Shown here: positions 1 to 4,393 of the stretch, in pieces
How the letters are laid out: each line of letters opens with the position of its first letter
Numbering within the stretch: the first letter of the stretch is position 1
Source of the DNA: Pseudomonadota bacterium
GTDB lineage: Bacteria > Pseudomonadota > Alphaproteobacteria > Rhizobiales > Xanthobacteraceae
Direction: 5' to 3'
Length of the DNA: 5,295 nucleotides
Assembly (NCBI GenBank): GCA_963205465.1
Contig: CAUJKG010000403.1
Location: 1-5,295 of the forward strand
Notes under the pieces: generated by a model
Told to the model about the DNA's origin: nothing
What the model saw: only the letters and a program-made list of their open reading frames with translations
The model's database searches: none
Translations under genes and position numbers: made by a program

Positions 1-299
1 AGATAAAGTTCGACGCGCGCGGCATCGTACTTTCCGGCAACGAGATCGCTTTCCGCGATCGCGTCATCCGACAAGGCGCCGTGCAACTCGCTCCCCGTCG
101 CGGCAAGACCGAAACGCTGTTCGATTTCGGTGCCTTCGAAGCTGCCCGCACGAAACTGCGTGCCGCCGAAGAACAAATCCTCATCATGATCGGTGAAGCC
201 GAGCACGACGCCGTCGCGCCGCGCGATCTTCCAGCAATGACAGAGCGTGGTCGCACCGCTCGCAAGATGCGCGGCCAACCCTTCCGGGATCGTTCTCAT
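1..299 (-). CDS. GTA/phage tail hub protein, gp13-like (DUF2163), N-terminal part
   Basis: This is the start of a minus-strand gene that leaves the window at position 1; about 99 codons are visible. The translation begins MRTIPEGLAAHLASGATTLC and contains GFTDHDEDLFFGG (about residues 35-47) and later FEGTEIEQRFGLAATGSELH, the usual N-terminus of the DUF2163 / phage BR0599 family. In the R. capsulatus GTA the equivalent protein (gp13) is the tail hub, sitting between the distal tail ring and the gp15 tip protein; that role is known for the family and inferred here. The ATG at 299-297 overlaps the TGA of the distal tail gene (ATGA), so translation is probably coupled. A GGAA lies roughly 9 nt upstream. 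The C-terminal part of the gene is not visible, so completeness cannot be judged. Confidence 0.9.
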   Translation of the reverse strand, partial: MRTIPEGLAAHLASGATTLCHCWKIARRDGVVLGFTDHDEDLFFGGTQFRAGSFEGTEIEQRFGLAATGSELHGALSDDAIAESDLVAGKYDAARVELY

Positions 300-937
300 G
301 GCCGGATTTCCACGACCGGAATGGATGGAATCTCTCCGGCCGCAAACGCGGCAAGATCGACTTCGAGAAAATCGGTATCGAAGCGCACCGGCACGTCGAA
401 CAGAAAACCCGCGGTGATCACTGCCCCCTCGGACGGAATACGTCCGGGGCGAAAGATGATCAGCCCGGTCACACTGTCGGCGTCGAAATCATTGCCCGCT
501 TCTTTCTCTTCGCCGTCGACCGCGACACGAATGCTCTCCGCAACCGGCTTCGCGATGGGCCGCGCATAAGGCGCATGCAGCACGCCGTAAGTTTTCTTCA
601 ACTGAAAATTCGCGTTCTCGCTATCGCCAATGCCGAGCGACTGATCGCCCGGCGACGGGGCCGCACCGAGCATGGCCGAGGAATGATCGAGCCGATCGCG
701 CCAGCGAAAGCCGTACAGCCTGCCGCGCCGCTCCTCGAAGAAGGCAACCACATCGGAAAGCGCGCCGAGCGATTTCACGCCATAGCCCGCGTTCCAGCGC
801 CGCCGTGCATGCGCCCATCGCGCGTTGCGCTCTTCGCGGCCGGAACCGGCGGTCACGATTTCCGTGCGCCGTTCCGGTCCGCCGCGCGCGCCCAGCGCCA
901 CATCAAGCGGAAACGTTACTTCGTGAAATGCAGACAT
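296..937 (-). CDS. Distal tail protein, gp12-like (DUF2460)
   Basis: This 213-residue protein is a typical full-length DUF2460 / TIGR02217-type protein. Diagnostic stretches are FHEVTFPLDVALGARGGPER (residues 4-23), RWAHARRRWNAGYGVKSL (40-57), VVAFFEERRGRLYGFRWRDR (63-82), and a C-terminal half with YARPIAKP and ADSVTGLIIF. In the R. capsulatus GTA, gp12 forms the distal tail ring joining the tail tube to the hub; this role is carried over by family. The ATG at 937-935 directly follows a TAA (TAAATG) that ends a 34-codon upstream cistron. No good Shine-Dalgarno lies before it, only GCGAAG, so it probably depends on translation of that cistron. Its first 12 or so codons are duplicated 105 nt upstream. 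It overlaps the hub gene by ATGA at its 3' end. Confidence 0.92.
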   Translation of the reverse strand: MSAFHEVTFPLDVALGARGGPERRTEIVTAGSGREERNARWAHARRRWNAGYGVKSLGALSDVVAFFEERRGRLYGFRWRDRLDHSSAMLGAAPSPGDQSLGIGDSENANFQLKKTYGVLHAPYARPIAKPVAESIRVAVDGEEKEAGNDFDADSVTGLIIFRPGRIPSEGAVITAGFLFDVPVRFDTDFLEVDLAAFAAGEIPSIPVVEIRP

Positions 938-940
938 TTA
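900..940. repeat. 41-bp imperfect direct repeat, copy 1
   Basis: This 41-bp segment covers the start of the distal tail gene (stop-start TAAATG plus the next codons on the minus strand). It matches 1005-1045 at 37 of 41 positions by hand alignment. Three differences fall in codons 2 and 3, giving Ser-Ala here against Pro-Val in the other copy; the fourth is synonymous (GTA/GTG for Val). Confidence 0.9.
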
Positions 941-1042
941 CTTCGCTGCCGATTTTTTGTTTGCCCGCATGGGTGCTCGCTTCGCTCGCCATGCGGGCGC
1001 AGCTACATCAAGCGGAAACGTCACTTCGTGAAATACTGGCAT
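938..1042 (-). pseudogene. 34-codon leader cistron: duplicated 5' end of the distal tail gene
   Basis: The minus strand from the ATG at 1042-1040 to the TAA at 940-938 encodes 34 residues. The first 14 (MPVFHEVTFPLDVA) match the start of the distal tail protein (MSAFHEVTFPLDVA). The remaining 20 are basic and low-complexity (AWRAKRAP, RANKKSAAK) and come from reading through a palindrome, so they are unlikely to be a domain. The ATG lies immediately after the TAA of the tape measure gene, and its own TAA lies immediately before the ATG of the intact distal tail gene, in the same frame. It is best read as a truncated duplicate. It could also act as a short coupling peptide, since ribosomes from the tape measure gene must cross it to reach the distal tail start. 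No independent function is visible. Confidence 0.6.
963..998. repeat. Palindromic repeat with 10-bp perfect stem
   Basis: GCCCGCATGG at 963-972 pairs exactly with CCATGCGGGC at 989-998. The 16-nt loop contains two GCTCGC units separated by TTC. A T-rich run at 953-962 flanks the left arm on the plus strand. The element lies between the two 41-bp direct repeats and has no counterpart in the distal tail gene, so it looks inserted. It resembles REP-type dispersed palindromes, but only one copy is in the window. In operon mRNA the stem is followed by A residues, not U, so it does not look like an intrinsic terminator. Confidence 0.75.
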
Positions 1043-1045
1043 TTA
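1005..1045. repeat. 41-bp imperfect direct repeat, copy 2
   Basis: This is the partner of 900-940, offset by exactly 105 nt (35 codons, so the frame is kept). This copy sits directly against the end of the tape measure gene, the position expected for the original start of the distal tail gene. Confidence 0.9.
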
Positions 1046-1618
1046 TAAAGTCCGTTCCCCGCGCGCGACCGCGCGCGCGATCATGCCGGAGACGTAGGCT
1101 TCCGAGCGGCGGAAGCTCGCGGCGTCCTGCGTCGCGATGCTGACATTCACCGCAAGCGGACGCTGCGAAGTTTCCGTGCGCACGCCGAGGCGGCCGTCGC
1201 TGCCGCGTGCGAGCGGCAGGATCGCCTCCGCGCCGCGTTCGCCAGCAACGCCAAGCGCATTGCCGAGCGGAAAATAACTCGGCGTTGCGACCACGCCGCC
1301 TTTGGCGAAGGGCGTGACGTTGAGAAGACTCCCGCCCTCGCTGCCGCCGCCCATCAGGCCGCTGAACAGCCCATTGAACGCGCCGGAGAGCCCCTGCTCG
1401 ATCGGCTTGAACGCCGCGTTCAGCGCAAGACTGGAAAGCCGCAGGCCCAGCGTGCGGATCACGTCGCTGAAGCTCTTGCCCTGCACGATGGCCTGGCTCA
1501 GCGCGCGCGTGAACGCCGCACCGAAGCCGCGCGACAGCTTGTCGGCTTCGGCCAGTTCGCGGCGGAATTCAGTCAGGTCCGCGTCGATGGAAACGGAAAT
1601 GCCGTCGATTTCGGTCAT
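1043..1618 (-). CDS. Short tail tape measure protein, gp11-like
   Basis: At 191 residues this is very short for a tape measure protein but in the range of GTA gp11, which fits a short tail. The N-terminus (MTEIDGISVSIDADLTEFRR) and the amphipathic stretch at about 35-90 are followed by a glycine-rich segment (89-97). Next comes the diagnostic C-terminal block FAKGGVVATPSYFPL (104-118) and GERGAEAILPLARGSDGRLG (126-145), shared by the C-termini of many lambda-like and GTA tape measure proteins. Such proteins set tail length and occupy the tube lumen. The start ATG (1618-1616) is preceded by AGGA at 1629-1626 with 7-nt spacing, and only 2 nt separate it from the chaperone gene. The stop TAA (1045-1043) abuts the next ATG. 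Confidence 0.88.
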   Translation of the reverse strand: MTEIDGISVSIDADLTEFRRELAEADKLSRGFGAAFTRALSQAIVQGKSFSDVIRTLGLRLSSLALNAAFKPIEQGLSGAFNGLFSGLMGGGSEGGSLLNVTPFAKGGVVATPSYFPLGNALGVAGERGAEAILPLARGSDGRLGVRTETSQRPLAVNVSIATQDAASFRRSEAYVSGMIARAVARGERTL

Positions 1619-1620
1619 GC

Positions 1621-1818
1621 TTATTTCCTATCCGGGAAGCGCGCGATCAGTTCGTTCAGGGCATCGCGCGACAGCGGCATGCTTTCTCCGCTCAGTGCGC
1701 GCACCGCCGCCGCCAGTTCGCTCGGCGTAAGCCGCCAGAATTCATCGGAAGAAAGCCGCAGCACGCCAAAGCCGAAGGCCATCGCCTCCGCCCAAGGAAA
1801 CGGCGGCGGATTCGTCAT
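1621..1818 (-). CDS. Small tail assembly chaperone, gp10.1-like
   Basis: This 65-residue protein (MTNPPPFPWAEAMAFGFGVL, then LSSDEFWRLTPSELAAAVRAL) matches the pattern of the small TIGR02216 / rcc01693-type proteins encoded between gp10 and the tape measure gene in GTA clusters. The PFPW, GFGVLRLSxxEFWxLTPxEL signature is the basis for the call. Family members are thought to be tail assembly chaperones that act with the gp10 product on the tape measure protein. The frame stays open much further upstream, but the upstream part is arginine/cysteine-rich translation of the neighbour's other frame, so the ATG at 1818-1816 was chosen; it overlaps the preceding TGA (ATGA). A -1 shift would in principle fuse it to the upstream gene, but I see no slippery heptamer in the overlap. 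Confidence 0.85.
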   Translation of the reverse strand: MTNPPPFPWAEAMAFGFGVLRLSSDEFWRLTPSELAAAVRALSGESMPLSRDALNELIARFPDRK

Positions 1819-2135
1819 CGCGGCTCGTCTGCGCCGAAGGTCGCGGACAACAATTCGACGACGATGCGGACATAACCGGCAGCGCCTGCGCCGGAAGCAA
1901 GCTGCGCGACTTCTTCGTCCGTAATCGTCTCGCCCGCACCGCGCAGCCCCGCGCCGATCACGCGGAGCGCATCGCGCGCAGACAATCGGCCGGAGCCAAA
2001 GCGCTCGGCGAGCGCGGAAAGATCGTCGGCACCGAAAGCAGCCTCGAGTTCTGCGAGCGCACCGAGCGTGAGGCAAAGCCTGCGCCGCCTGCCGCCGAGT
2101 TCGGCTTCGATCTCGCCGCGGTGGCGGTTCACCAT
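1815..2135 (-). CDS. Tail assembly chaperone, GTA gp10 family
   Basis: This protein of 106 residues has the GTA gp10 / Phage_TAC_11 pattern: MVNRHRGEIEAELGG, then RRLCLTLGALAELEAAFG (18-35), ALAERFGSGRLSARDALRVI (41-60) and ITDEEVAQL. The family is assigned to tail assembly, probably as a chaperone for the tape measure protein; some databases label it tail tube, so the exact role is uncertain. Two starts are possible: GTG at 2138 or ATG at 2135-2133. I chose the ATG because GAGG at 2146-2143 then has a 7-nt spacing (4 nt for GTG) and the ATG overlaps the preceding stop as TGATG. The gene ends in ATGA with the small chaperone gene. Confidence 0.87.
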   Translation of the reverse strand: MVNRHRGEIEAELGGRRRRLCLTLGALAELEAAFGADDLSALAERFGSGRLSARDALRVIGAGLRGAGETITDEEVAQLASGAGAAGYVRIVVELLSATFGADEPR

Positions 2136-2542
2136 CACGCGGCCTCGAAGGTAAGCGCGCCCGCGCTTTCGAGCGAGATTTCGAAATTCACTTCACCGTC
2201 GTGATTGCCGGAGAACTCCAGCGCTCCAATCTGGAACGCGCCTTCGATGATGCCGAAATCCGGAATCACGATCTGGCATTCCGGTGCGCTGCCATTGAAG
2301 AAGGCTTCGCGCACCAAGGCGTCGGACGCGGCGTCCTTGAAAATGCCGGATGCCGAGAGCGACGCTCGCCGCACACCGGCACCCGACAAGAGTTCGCGCC
2401 AGCGCCCGGCGGATTCCGCATGCGTGACATCTACCGTCTGCGCGTTGAAAGCGAGCGTCTTGCTACGCAACCCGGCAACGGTGACGAAGGCGCCGTCGTC
2501 GTCGATCTTCAGCAATAAGTCTTTTCCCTTTTGTGCGGGCAT
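2135..2542 (-). CDS. Major tail (tube) protein, TP901-1 family, gp9-like
   Basis: This 135-residue protein has the typical layout of a short TP901-1-type major tail protein (TIGR02126-like). The N-terminus is MPAQKGKDLLLKIDDDGAFV, then VAGLRSKTLAFNAQTVDVTH (22-41) and a WRELLSGAGVRRASLSASGIF segment (48-68). The C-terminal half (IVIPDFGIIEGAFQIGALEFSG) reads as alternating beta-strands. It should form the tail tube as stacked hexameric rings. A strong AAGGAG at 2554-2549 lies 6 nt before the ATG at 2542-2540. This is one of the few starts in the operon with its own good Shine-Dalgarno, consistent with a protein needed in many copies. It is also the only gene separated from its upstream neighbour by a long gap (171 nt), which holds a palindromic repeat. 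Confidence 0.9.
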   Translation of the reverse strand: MPAQKGKDLLLKIDDDGAFVTVAGLRSKTLAFNAQTVDVTHAESAGRWRELLSGAGVRRASLSASGIFKDAASDALVREAFFNGSAPECQIVIPDFGIIEGAFQIGALEFSGNHDGEVNFEISLESAGALTFEAA

Positions 2543-2548
2543 TGTTTT

Positions 2549-2554
2549 CTCCTT
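2549..2554 (-). promoter_or_regulatory. Strong ribosome binding site of the tail tube gene
   Basis: AAGGAG on the minus strand, 6 nt before the ATG. It stands out in an operon where most starts overlap the preceding stop. Because the preceding gene ends about 160 nt upstream, this start cannot rely on coupling. Confidence 0.75.
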
Positions 2555-2580
2555 ACGCGAGAGCCGCCTTGAAAACTAAT

Positions 2581-2693
2581 TGTCATTCCGGGGCAGCGCG
2601 AAGCGCTGAACCCGGAATCCAGACGCCGATGACGAGGCTTTGCCGTATCGCCCCTGGATTCCGGATCGCGGCTTTGCCGCGTCCGGAATGACA
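2581..2693. repeat. 113-bp cloverleaf-like dispersed palindrome
   Basis: The ends TGTCATTCCGG (2581-2591) and CCGGAATGACA (2683-2693) form a perfect 11-bp outer stem. Inside are a 5-bp hairpin (AGCGC-GAA-GCGCT, 2595-2607), a second perfect 11-bp stem (2612-2622 with 2654-2664) and a 6-bp hairpin (CGCGGC-TTT-GCCGCG, 2667-2681). A weaker GGC-TTT-GCC hairpin sits at 2636-2644. The sequence can therefore fold as a three-armed cloverleaf, as DNA or RNA, on either strand. From memory, repeats with CATTCCGG ends and a GGAATCCAG core are common between genes in Bradyrhizobium-like genomes. The element lies between tail terminator and tail tube genes and would be transcribed within the operon. I see no target-site duplication. 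Confidence 0.85.
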
Positions 2694-2713
2694 AGAAATG
2701 GCAATGCGAGGTG

Positions 2714-3121
2714 CTACGCAGGCTCCGTCACGGCGCGCAGCCGCACGATGCCGTGATAAGTGCGACCGTCGGCTTCGCGGCGGATATCGGCGACGACAAA
2801 GCGAAGGTTCGCGAGATGATGTCCGGCGGGGCTAAGCGGCGCATCGACCAGCGCTTGCAACACCGCGCCGGAAATCAGATGCGCTTCGCGATGGCCGCCG
2901 TGGCGCGACCAGACGTGCAAGGTCAGCGCATGCTCCTCGCCGCCTTCGGTAGCGGTCGAACGGTCCGACACCACCGCCTCACCTAACGTCACATAAGGCA
3001 ACGACGCCTCCCGCGGCGGCTCGTCGTAAATCTTCGCGCCCCCGAGCATGGCGGCAAGCGGACCATCCGATTTTAGCGCGCCGAAAATCGCAGTGCGCAG
3101 TGCTGCTGCCGATGCGGGCAT
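2714..3121 (-). CDS. Tail terminator protein, gp8-like (DUF3168)
   Basis: This protein of 135 residues follows the DUF3168 pattern: ALRTAIFGALKSDGPLAAML (7-26), KIYDEPPREASLPYVTLGEA (30-49), HALTLHVWSRHGGHREA (64-80) and a C-terminal FVVADIRREADGRTYHGIVRLRAV (108-131). In the R. capsulatus GTA the equivalent protein caps the tail tube where it joins the neck. The ATG at 3121-3119 was chosen over a GTG at 3124 because AAGGA (3133-3129) then has 7-nt spacing and the ATG overlaps the preceding TGA as TGATG. The 3' end is followed by a 171-nt gap containing a palindromic repeat. Confidence 0.88.
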   Translation of the reverse strand: MPASAAALRTAIFGALKSDGPLAAMLGGAKIYDEPPREASLPYVTLGEAVVSDRSTATEGGEEHALTLHVWSRHGGHREAHLISGAVLQALVDAPLSPAGHHLANLRFVVADIRREADGRTYHGIVRLRAVTEPA

Positions 3122-3453
3122 CACGCTTTCCTTTGCGATGAGACTGCGCGGGCGGCGGCAGATTGCGCCGCCGCCCGCATCGGCTCGCGCGCCAAGGGGA
3201 GGATTGGCGCGAGCCAGGGAGTTGCTGGTTCTGCGAGCGTGCCGAACTCGCGCGCGGCGTCTTCGGCCGATCCTGAGCCGACCACGCGGCGGCCACCCTG
3301 CTTCGCGTTAAAAGACGAAACTCCAGCGACGTGCGCGATTTCCTCTTGCAAAGCATCGGCGGCGGCGTCCGTGACCGCGTCCCGCAGCTTCGCGTCCATC
3401 GCGCGCAAACGGCGCAACGAGAAGCCGGATCGATAGAGCGTGCGCAGCTTCAT
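3121..3453 (-). CDS. HK97 gp10-type tail completion protein
   Basis: This 110-residue protein is recognised by AREFGTLAEPATPWLAPIL (about 67-85), which matches the EFGT...PFLRPAL motif near the C-terminus of HK97-gp10 family proteins. An N-terminal helix region (MKLRTLYRSGFSLRRLRAMD) and a conserved-looking middle (ADALQEEIAHVAG) precede it. Family members act in neck or tail completion, usually encoded between the head closure and tail terminator genes, as here. An earlier in-frame ATG (3477) exists, but the ATG at 3453-3451 was chosen because it overlaps the previous TGA (ATGA) and has GAGGAG at 3467-3462, 8 nt away. As I recall the R. capsulatus cluster, it has no clear counterpart in this slot. 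The C-terminus is alanine-rich (AAAQSAAARAV). Confidence 0.83.
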   Translation of the reverse strand: MKLRTLYRSGFSLRRLRAMDAKLRDAVTDAAADALQEEIAHVAGVSSFNAKQGGRRVVGSGSAEDAAREFGTLAEPATPWLAPILPLAREPMRAAAQSAAARAVSSQRKA

Positions 3454-3773
3454 GGATGCTGCTCCTCGACCAGGCATTCGATGAACTGTCTACGTTCGTC
3501 GGGGTCGCGCAACGCGCGAATGACGAAGACGCGCGCGCCAAGCACGAAGCGATGCGACAACGTCAGGCCTTCGCGGCGGCGCAAGGTGATGCGGTGCGTC
3601 AGCACGCCAAGCCGCTTATCCGAAAGCACGCGATCGTCGAAGCTCACCGGCTCGATTTTCGCCCAGACCTGACCGAGCGGTGCGAAGGTGCGTATGACGC
3701 CGCCGGCCCCATCCTCGATTTCGTCCGCCACTTCGAGCTGAAGCCGGTGCCTAAATTCTCCGATCGCGCTCAC
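3450..3773 (-). CDS. Head closure (stopper) protein, gp7-like
   Basis: This 107-residue protein has the phage head-tail adaptor pattern of SPP1 gp16-like / TIGR01563 proteins: IGEFRHRLQLE (4-14), GVIRTFAPLGQVWAKIEPVS (25-44), THRITLRRREGLTLSHRFVL (59-78) and the C-terminal RVFVIRALRDPDERRQFIEC (81-100). These proteins form a ring under the adaptor that closes the filled head. The start is a GTG at 3773-3771 overlapping the adaptor gene's TGA (GTGA). No good Shine-Dalgarno is visible, so translation is probably coupled to the adaptor gene. No better ATG lies near the expected N-terminus. Confidence 0.88.
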   Translation of the reverse strand: MSAIGEFRHRLQLEVADEIEDGAGGVIRTFAPLGQVWAKIEPVSFDDRVLSDKRLGVLTHRITLRRREGLTLSHRFVLGARVFVIRALRDPDERRQFIECLVEEQHP

Positions 3774-4333
3774 AGCGACACCACGCGATAAGGCGCGAGC
3801 AATGCGGCGATGCCCGCAGGCATCGCATCGTCGTTACTCCCGCTGCCGCGATACTCATAGGCGCGCGCGAGCAAGAGCCGGATCGCCTGCACGAGCGGCG
3901 CGGGCACATCGGCGGGGTCGCCATAACCGGCCTCGATATCGATTTCGATTCCGGCAACAGGCTTCGCCGGATGGATCACCCTGCCCGCGTCGAACGCGAT
4001 CCTTCCCGGCGACGACGCCGGGTTTACGATAAAGATATCCGCATCGAGCGCCTGCGTTTCGCCCGCGGCGTCGCGCAAACGCGCAGCAAGCACCGCGCGC
4101 AAGGGCGACACCGGCGACGCGATCATCGCCGATGGCGGCCAGCGGTCGAGCACCACGCGCCAGCTTTGCGTAATCAGCGCGCGGCGCGTCCAAGTTTCGG
4201 CCTGCATACGCGCCGCCGCGATCATCGCGGCGATCAGCACATCCTCGTGTTCGTGATCGACCCGAAGATAGGTCTTCGCATCGAAGAGCGAGAGCGGCTC
4301 GCTCGCCGGCGGCTCTAACAGAATGGCGGCCAT
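3770..4333 (-). CDS. Head-tail adaptor protein, gp6-like
   Basis: This 187-residue protein follows the TIGR02215 / phiE125 gp8-type pattern: EPLSLFDAKTYLRVDHEHED (12-31), DVLIAAMIAAARMQAETWTR (31-50), ITQSWRVVLDRWP (54-66), SPLRAVLAARLRDAAGE (76-92), and the C-terminal IDIEAGYGDPADVPAPLVQAIRLLLARAYEYR (131-162). Such proteins form the dodecameric adaptor ring bound to the portal. The ATG at 4333-4331 has only a weak TGGA 7 nt upstream. This is the first gene of the visible operon: to its right lies a divergent protease gene rather than the capsid gene usually found before gp6. The operon promoter was not identified; it must lie in the 60-nt gap or inside the protease gene. Confidence 0.88.
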   Translation of the reverse strand: MAAILLEPPASEPLSLFDAKTYLRVDHEHEDVLIAAMIAAARMQAETWTRRALITQSWRVVLDRWPPSAMIASPVSPLRAVLAARLRDAAGETQALDADIFIVNPASSPGRIAFDAGRVIHPAKPVAGIEIDIEAGYGDPADVPAPLVQAIRLLLARAYEYRGSGSNDDAMPAGIAALLAPYRVVSL

Positions 4334-4345
4334 GATTTCGTCCAG

Positions 4346-4351
4346 TTGACA
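4346..4351 (+). promoter_or_regulatory. Possible -35 box (TTGACA) for the protease gene
   Basis: A perfect TTGACA lies in the 60-nt gap between the divergent genes. At 17-bp spacing the -10 position reads GAGATC, a poor match to TATAAT, and the transcript would begin almost at the ribosome binding site. It is therefore a weak candidate only. Confidence 0.2.
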
Positions 4352-4383
4352 AGCATGAGGGCCCGCGCGAGATCACCCCGCGC

Positions 4384-4388
4384 AGGAG
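4384..4388 (+). promoter_or_regulatory. Ribosome binding site deciding the protease start
   Basis: AGGAG lies 5 nt before the ATG at 4394 and selects this start over the TTG at 4346, which would add 16 mostly basic residues in front of the signal peptide. Confidence 0.8.
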
Positions 4389-4393
4389 TTTCG

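Noticed and set aside
950..998. Intrinsic terminator at the palindrome upstream of the distal tail gene
   Set aside because: In the direction of operon transcription the stem is followed by A residues rather than U. On the plus strand the T-run precedes the stem.
575..1048. Plus-strand open frame of 157 codons with two IKRKR-FVK repeats
   Set aside because: It is antisense to the distal tail gene, and its internal repeat is just the 41-bp direct repeat read on the other strand. The composition (Arg, Ala, Pro, Cys) is typical of shadow frames in GC-rich DNA.
1810..1830. Programmed -1 frameshift joining the two tail chaperone genes, as in lambda G/GT
   Set aside because: The frame relation would allow it, but there is no slippery heptamer near the overlap and the second gene has a normal ATG.
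1819..2076. Upstream extension of the small chaperone frame by 86 codons, as a fused or larger protein
   Set aside because: The extension lies wholly within the gp10-like gene in another frame and is arginine/cysteine-rich. The family N-terminus (MTNPPPFPW) starts at 1818 with an ATGA overlap.
2509..2694. Minus-strand open frame of 61 codons between tail terminator and tail tube genes
   Set aside because: It is a translation of the cloverleaf palindrome (SFRTRQSRDPESRG, SGFSASRCPGMT). It is not a protein family and it overlaps the tail tube start in another frame.
2560..2700. Terminator between tail terminator and tail tube genes
   Set aside because: The palindrome is not followed directly by a U-tract (the nearest TTTT in operon mRNA is several nt past the stem), and the downstream genes clearly belong to the same assembly module.
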